Of a DNA stretch of 7,113 nt, positions 5,609 to 7,113 are shown in pieces. Within the stretch, counting starts at the first letter, position 1, and each line of letters begins with the position of its first letter. Source of the DNA: Cytophagales bacterium (GTDB lineage: Bacteria; Bacteroidota; Bacteroidia; Cytophagales; Cyclobacteriaceae); the NCBI GenBank assembly GCA_003537495.1, contig DPSB01000592.1, positions 1-7,113 on the forward strand, in the 5' to 3' direction. The notes under the pieces were generated by a model that saw only the letters and a list, made by a program, of their open reading frames with translations, did no database searches and was not told the DNA's origin. Both the position numbers and the translations under genes were made by a program.

Positions 5609-5628
5609 CACTTGATCTAGATCAAGTG
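5609..5628. promoter_or_regulatory. FNR-like operator upstream of the reductase gene
   Basis: CACTTGATCTAGATCAAGTG is a perfect 20-bp palindrome containing the exact FNR consensus TTGAT-N4-ATCAA. Its centre (5618.5) lies 51.5 bp upstream of the first base of the TACCTTTG box, about -62 from the likely start, which is the classic class I activator position. A-rich bases on the left and T-rich bases on the right extend the pairing (5602-5616 with 5621-5635, one mismatch). It might therefore also act as a terminator hairpin for the preceding gene. Confidence 0.65.
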
Positions 5629-5669
5629 CTTTCTTATTTCATATCAATGCCCACGGAGGGTAGCCACTA

Positions 5670-5677
5670 TACCTTTG
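5670..5677 (+). promoter_or_regulatory. Bacteroidota -7 box of the reductase promoter
   Basis: TACCTTTG fits TAnnTTTG. There is no TTTG at -33; an ATCAATG block conserved with the YceI promoter occupies that place (5643-5649). The predicted start at about 5681-5683 leaves some 16 bases to ATG 5699. It also rules out the upstream in-frame TTG at 5675, which lies inside this box. Confidence 0.6.
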
Positions 5678-5698
5678 TTTCATCAAACAAGAGAAATT

Positions 5699-6364
5699 AT
5701 GGCTACTATAAAAACTATCGCAATTGTTGGAGCAACCGGAAACATGGGCTCTGCCATCGCAAAAAGTCTTTCTAAAAAAGGCAATTATCGTTTGCTACTC
5801 ATGTCAAATGAGCAAGACAAATTGGTTGATCTGAAAACACAAATAGAAAAATCATCCAAGAGCACTGAGGTATTCGCTATTAGTTGTGCCAGAGAGGCAT
5901 CGTGGGAAGCAGATATTATTATCGTGGCGACTCCGTATGAAGCAGAAAAAGAAGTAGCGGAAAAAATACGCGAAGTGGCGACTGGTAAAATCGTGATTAG
6001 TATTTCCAATCCACTGAACAGTGCGTACAGTGAATTAGTTACTTCAGACGATACCAGTGCAGCAGAAGAGCTTCAAAAACTTCTGCCTAATTCGAAGGTG
6101 GTAAAAACATTCAACACCACATTTGCTGCCGACTTCCTATCGCCCATTATAGATGGTAAAACTGCCGATGCATTCATTGCCGGTAACAATGGAGATGCTG
6201 TTGAAACGGTTTCAGAGATTGTGAAAACCGCTGGTTTCAACCCGATTGTGGCTGGTGATTTGAGCGTGAGCAGAACACTGGAGCGTATGCAATTACTGCT
6301 GATTCAACTCACCATGAAGAATAACTACAACTGGTTAGCCGGATGGAAAATACTTCACAATTGA
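5699..6364 (+). CDS. NADP-binding oxidoreductase, F420-dependent-reductase-like fold
   Basis: This is 221 residues from ATG 5699. The N-terminus is a Rossmann fold: TIAIVGATGNMGSAIAKSL with G-x-x-G-x-x-G at residues 11-17. After it come a polar loop (LLMSNEQDKL) likely to receive the NADP phosphate, the strand ADIIIVATPYEA, the strand KIVISISNPLN, and KVVKTFNTTFAADF near residues 134-146. The C-terminal helical segment (RTLERMQLLLIQLTMKN, GWKILH) is typical of the COG2085 group. That group includes archaeal F420:NADP oxidoreductase and relatives used in ferric or other reductions. Bacteroidota are not known as F420 producers, so the electron partner is probably not F420; the true substrate is unknown. 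It is transcribed separately from the upstream membrane protein, under an FNR-box promoter shared in design with the YceI gene. Confidence 0.9.
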   Translation: MATIKTIAIVGATGNMGSAIAKSLSKKGNYRLLLMSNEQDKLVDLKTQIEKSSKSTEVFAISCAREASWEADIIIVATPYEAEKEVAEKIREVATGKIVISISNPLNSAYSELVTSDDTSAAEELQKLLPNSKVVKTFNTTFAADFLSPIIDGKTADAFIAGNNGDAVETVSEIVKTAGFNPIVAGDLSVSRTLERMQLLLIQLTMKNNYNWLAGWKILHN

Positions 6365-6400
6365 AGATTACTCATACAAAAGACCAGAAATGAGTGATTT
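6365..6400 (+). terminator. Weak hairpin just after the reductase gene
   Basis: Arms at 6365-6375 and 6390-6400 can pair as RNA over most of 11 positions if G-U pairs are allowed (the core ACTCAT/ATGAGT is exact), with a 14-base loop. It begins directly after the stop codon but lacks a following U-tract, so terminator function is doubtful. Confidence 0.25.
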
Positions 6401-6464
6401 ATATAACATATATGGAAAAGCATATAATTCCTTCTAGATAAAAATAGACACATTAACCAGGCTG

Positions 6465-6480
6465 CTTGATTTGAATCAAG
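6465..6480. promoter_or_regulatory. FNR-like operator upstream of the YceI gene
   Basis: CTTGATTTGAATCAAG contains a perfect TTGAT-N4-ATCAA with only the two central bases unpaired. Its centre at 6472.5 is exactly 51.5 bp upstream of the first base of the TAGCTTTG box, the same distance as in the reductase promoter. Here the flanks do not extend the pairing, so a terminator reading is much weaker than at 5609. Confidence 0.65.
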
Positions 6481-6523
6481 TTCTTTCTTATCCGGCATCA
6501 ATGACATGAGGACATTCACACAA

Positions 6524-6531
6524 TAGCTTTG
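6524..6531 (+). promoter_or_regulatory. Bacteroidota -7 box of the YceI promoter
   Basis: TAGCTTTG fits TAnnTTTG. ATCAATG at 6497-6503 takes the place of a -33 TTTG, as in the reductase promoter. The implied 5' leader of roughly 48 bases to ATG 6585 is A-rich and has no clear Shine-Dalgarno sequence. Confidence 0.6.
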
Positions 6532-6584
6532 TATCAACAAAAACAAAACGGAAAAATTAAATCAAACTTTTTAAAACAGAAATT

Positions 6585-7113
6585 ATGGAAACGACAACAG
6601 TAAAAACCTCGACAAAAACAAAATGGACGTTAGACCCAACACATAGTGAATTAGTGTTCAAGGTTCGTCACATGATGATCACCAACGTAAAGGGTGAATT
6701 TAGAAAATTTGATGCAAGCATTGTATCGGATGGAGCAGATTTTACAAAGTCCTCTATCGATGTAACCATTGATGCAGCTTCAATTTTTACTAATGAAGAC
6801 AAACGTGACGGCCACTTGAAGAGCGCAGATTTCTTTGATGTAGAAAACTATCCAACTCTTTCATTCCAGGGTAAGTCATTTAAAAAAGAAGATGATGATG
6901 AGTACAAACTCACCGGCATTCTTACCATTAAGGGTGTGAGTAAAGAAGTGGAACTCGATGTAGAGTTTGGTGGTATCAACAAAGACCCTTGGGGTAACGA
7001 AAAGGCAGGATTCTCAGTGGAAGGAAAAATCAATCGCAAAGATTTTGGTCTGAACTGGAACGCAGCACTGGAAACAGGTGGTGTGTTAGTAAGCGAAGAA
7101 GTTAAAATTAGTG
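6585..7113 (+). CDS. YceI-family protein (3' end beyond window)
   Basis: The window holds 176 codons from ATG 6585 with no stop. The YceI lipocalin-like beta barrel is recognisable throughout. It opens with KWTLDPTHSELVFKVRHMMI and GEF, continues with VTIDAASIFTNEDKRDGHLKS, DFFDVENYPTLSF and YKLTGILTIKGVSKEVELDV, and ends with GFSVEGKINRKDFGLNWN and the terminal VLVSEEVKIS strand. By comparison with the family only a few residues are missing. YceI proteins bind long isoprenoid-type lipids or quinones in the barrel in structurally studied cases, and are linked to stress responses. There is no N-terminal signal peptide, unlike E. coli YceI, so this is a cytoplasmic version. The start is supported by the promoter position and by the polar N-terminal lead-in METTTVKTSTKT. 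Co-regulation with the reductase is strongly suggested by the shared promoter module. Confidence 0.96.
   Translation, partial: METTTVKTSTKTKWTLDPTHSELVFKVRHMMITNVKGEFRKFDASIVSDGADFTKSSIDVTIDAASIFTNEDKRDGHLKSADFFDVENYPTLSFQGKSFKKEDDDEYKLTGILTIKGVSKEVELDVEFGGINKDPWGNEKAGFSVEGKINRKDFGLNWNAALETGGVLVSEEVKIS

Noticed and set aside
5485..5775. Open frame of 96 codons spanning the end of the membrane protein and the reductase start.
   Set aside because: It runs through the FNR-like box and promoter, overlaps two well-supported genes in another frame and resembles no protein.
6355..6546. Minus-strand frame of 63 codons across the reductase-YceI gap.
   Set aside because: It covers the operator and -7 box and has no family resemblance, so it is a chance opening in a regulatory gap.

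Overview
The window looks like chromosomal DNA of a Bacteroidota bacterium, most likely of the Cytophagales type. The reasons are the protein families present, start codons that mostly lack a strong Shine-Dalgarno sequence, and promoter -7 boxes of the Bacteroidota form TAnnTTTG upstream of three genes. There are no RNA genes, insertion sequences, CRISPR arrays or other mobile-element signs. No gene-free stretch exceeds 300 bases.

Layout: (1) 1-75 is the tail of an upstream gene, followed by a Crp/Fnr-family regulator (99-680). (2) Two minus-strand genes follow: a 58-residue basic protein (702-878) and a GreA/Rnk-like RNA polymerase-binding factor (951-1361). (3) Divergent from the latter is a two-component pair, a soluble NtrB-like histidine kinase (1558-2667) and an NtrC-type sigma-54 activator (2669-4006), one base apart. 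(4) Next is a translationally coupled pair: an eight-cysteine tandem-motif protein (4131-4403) and a MORN/YwqK-repeat protein (4396-4794). (5) Then come a membrane protein with a four-helix-bundle sensor domain but no signalling output (4947-5573), an NADP-binding reductase of the F420-dependent-oxidoreductase fold (5699-6364), and a YceI-family protein cut by the window edge (6585-7113).

Two regulatory circuits can be read from the DNA. First, the sigma-54 activator lies beside a good sigma-54 promoter (GG-N10-GC) in front of the GreA/Rnk gene. A 13-bp inverted repeat TACC-N5-GGTA lies about 95 bp upstream of the predicted start. The only other TACC-N5-GGTA in the window lies just downstream of the activator gene, about 93 bp upstream of the start predicted from a weaker sigma-54-like element ahead of the cysteine-rich/MORN operon. 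I infer a local regulon in which the kinase/activator pair controls its two neighbours.

Second, the reductase and YceI genes each carry an FNR-like palindrome (TTGAT-N4-ATCAA) exactly 51.5 bp upstream of a TAnnTTTG box, inside a 67-bp module that aligns without gaps. The Crp/Fnr protein at the left edge has the E-x-x-S-R recognition-helix motif that E. coli FNR uses to read TTGAT half-sites, so it is a natural candidate for the regulator. The overall theme is probably redox, low-oxygen or envelope stress; that is inference.
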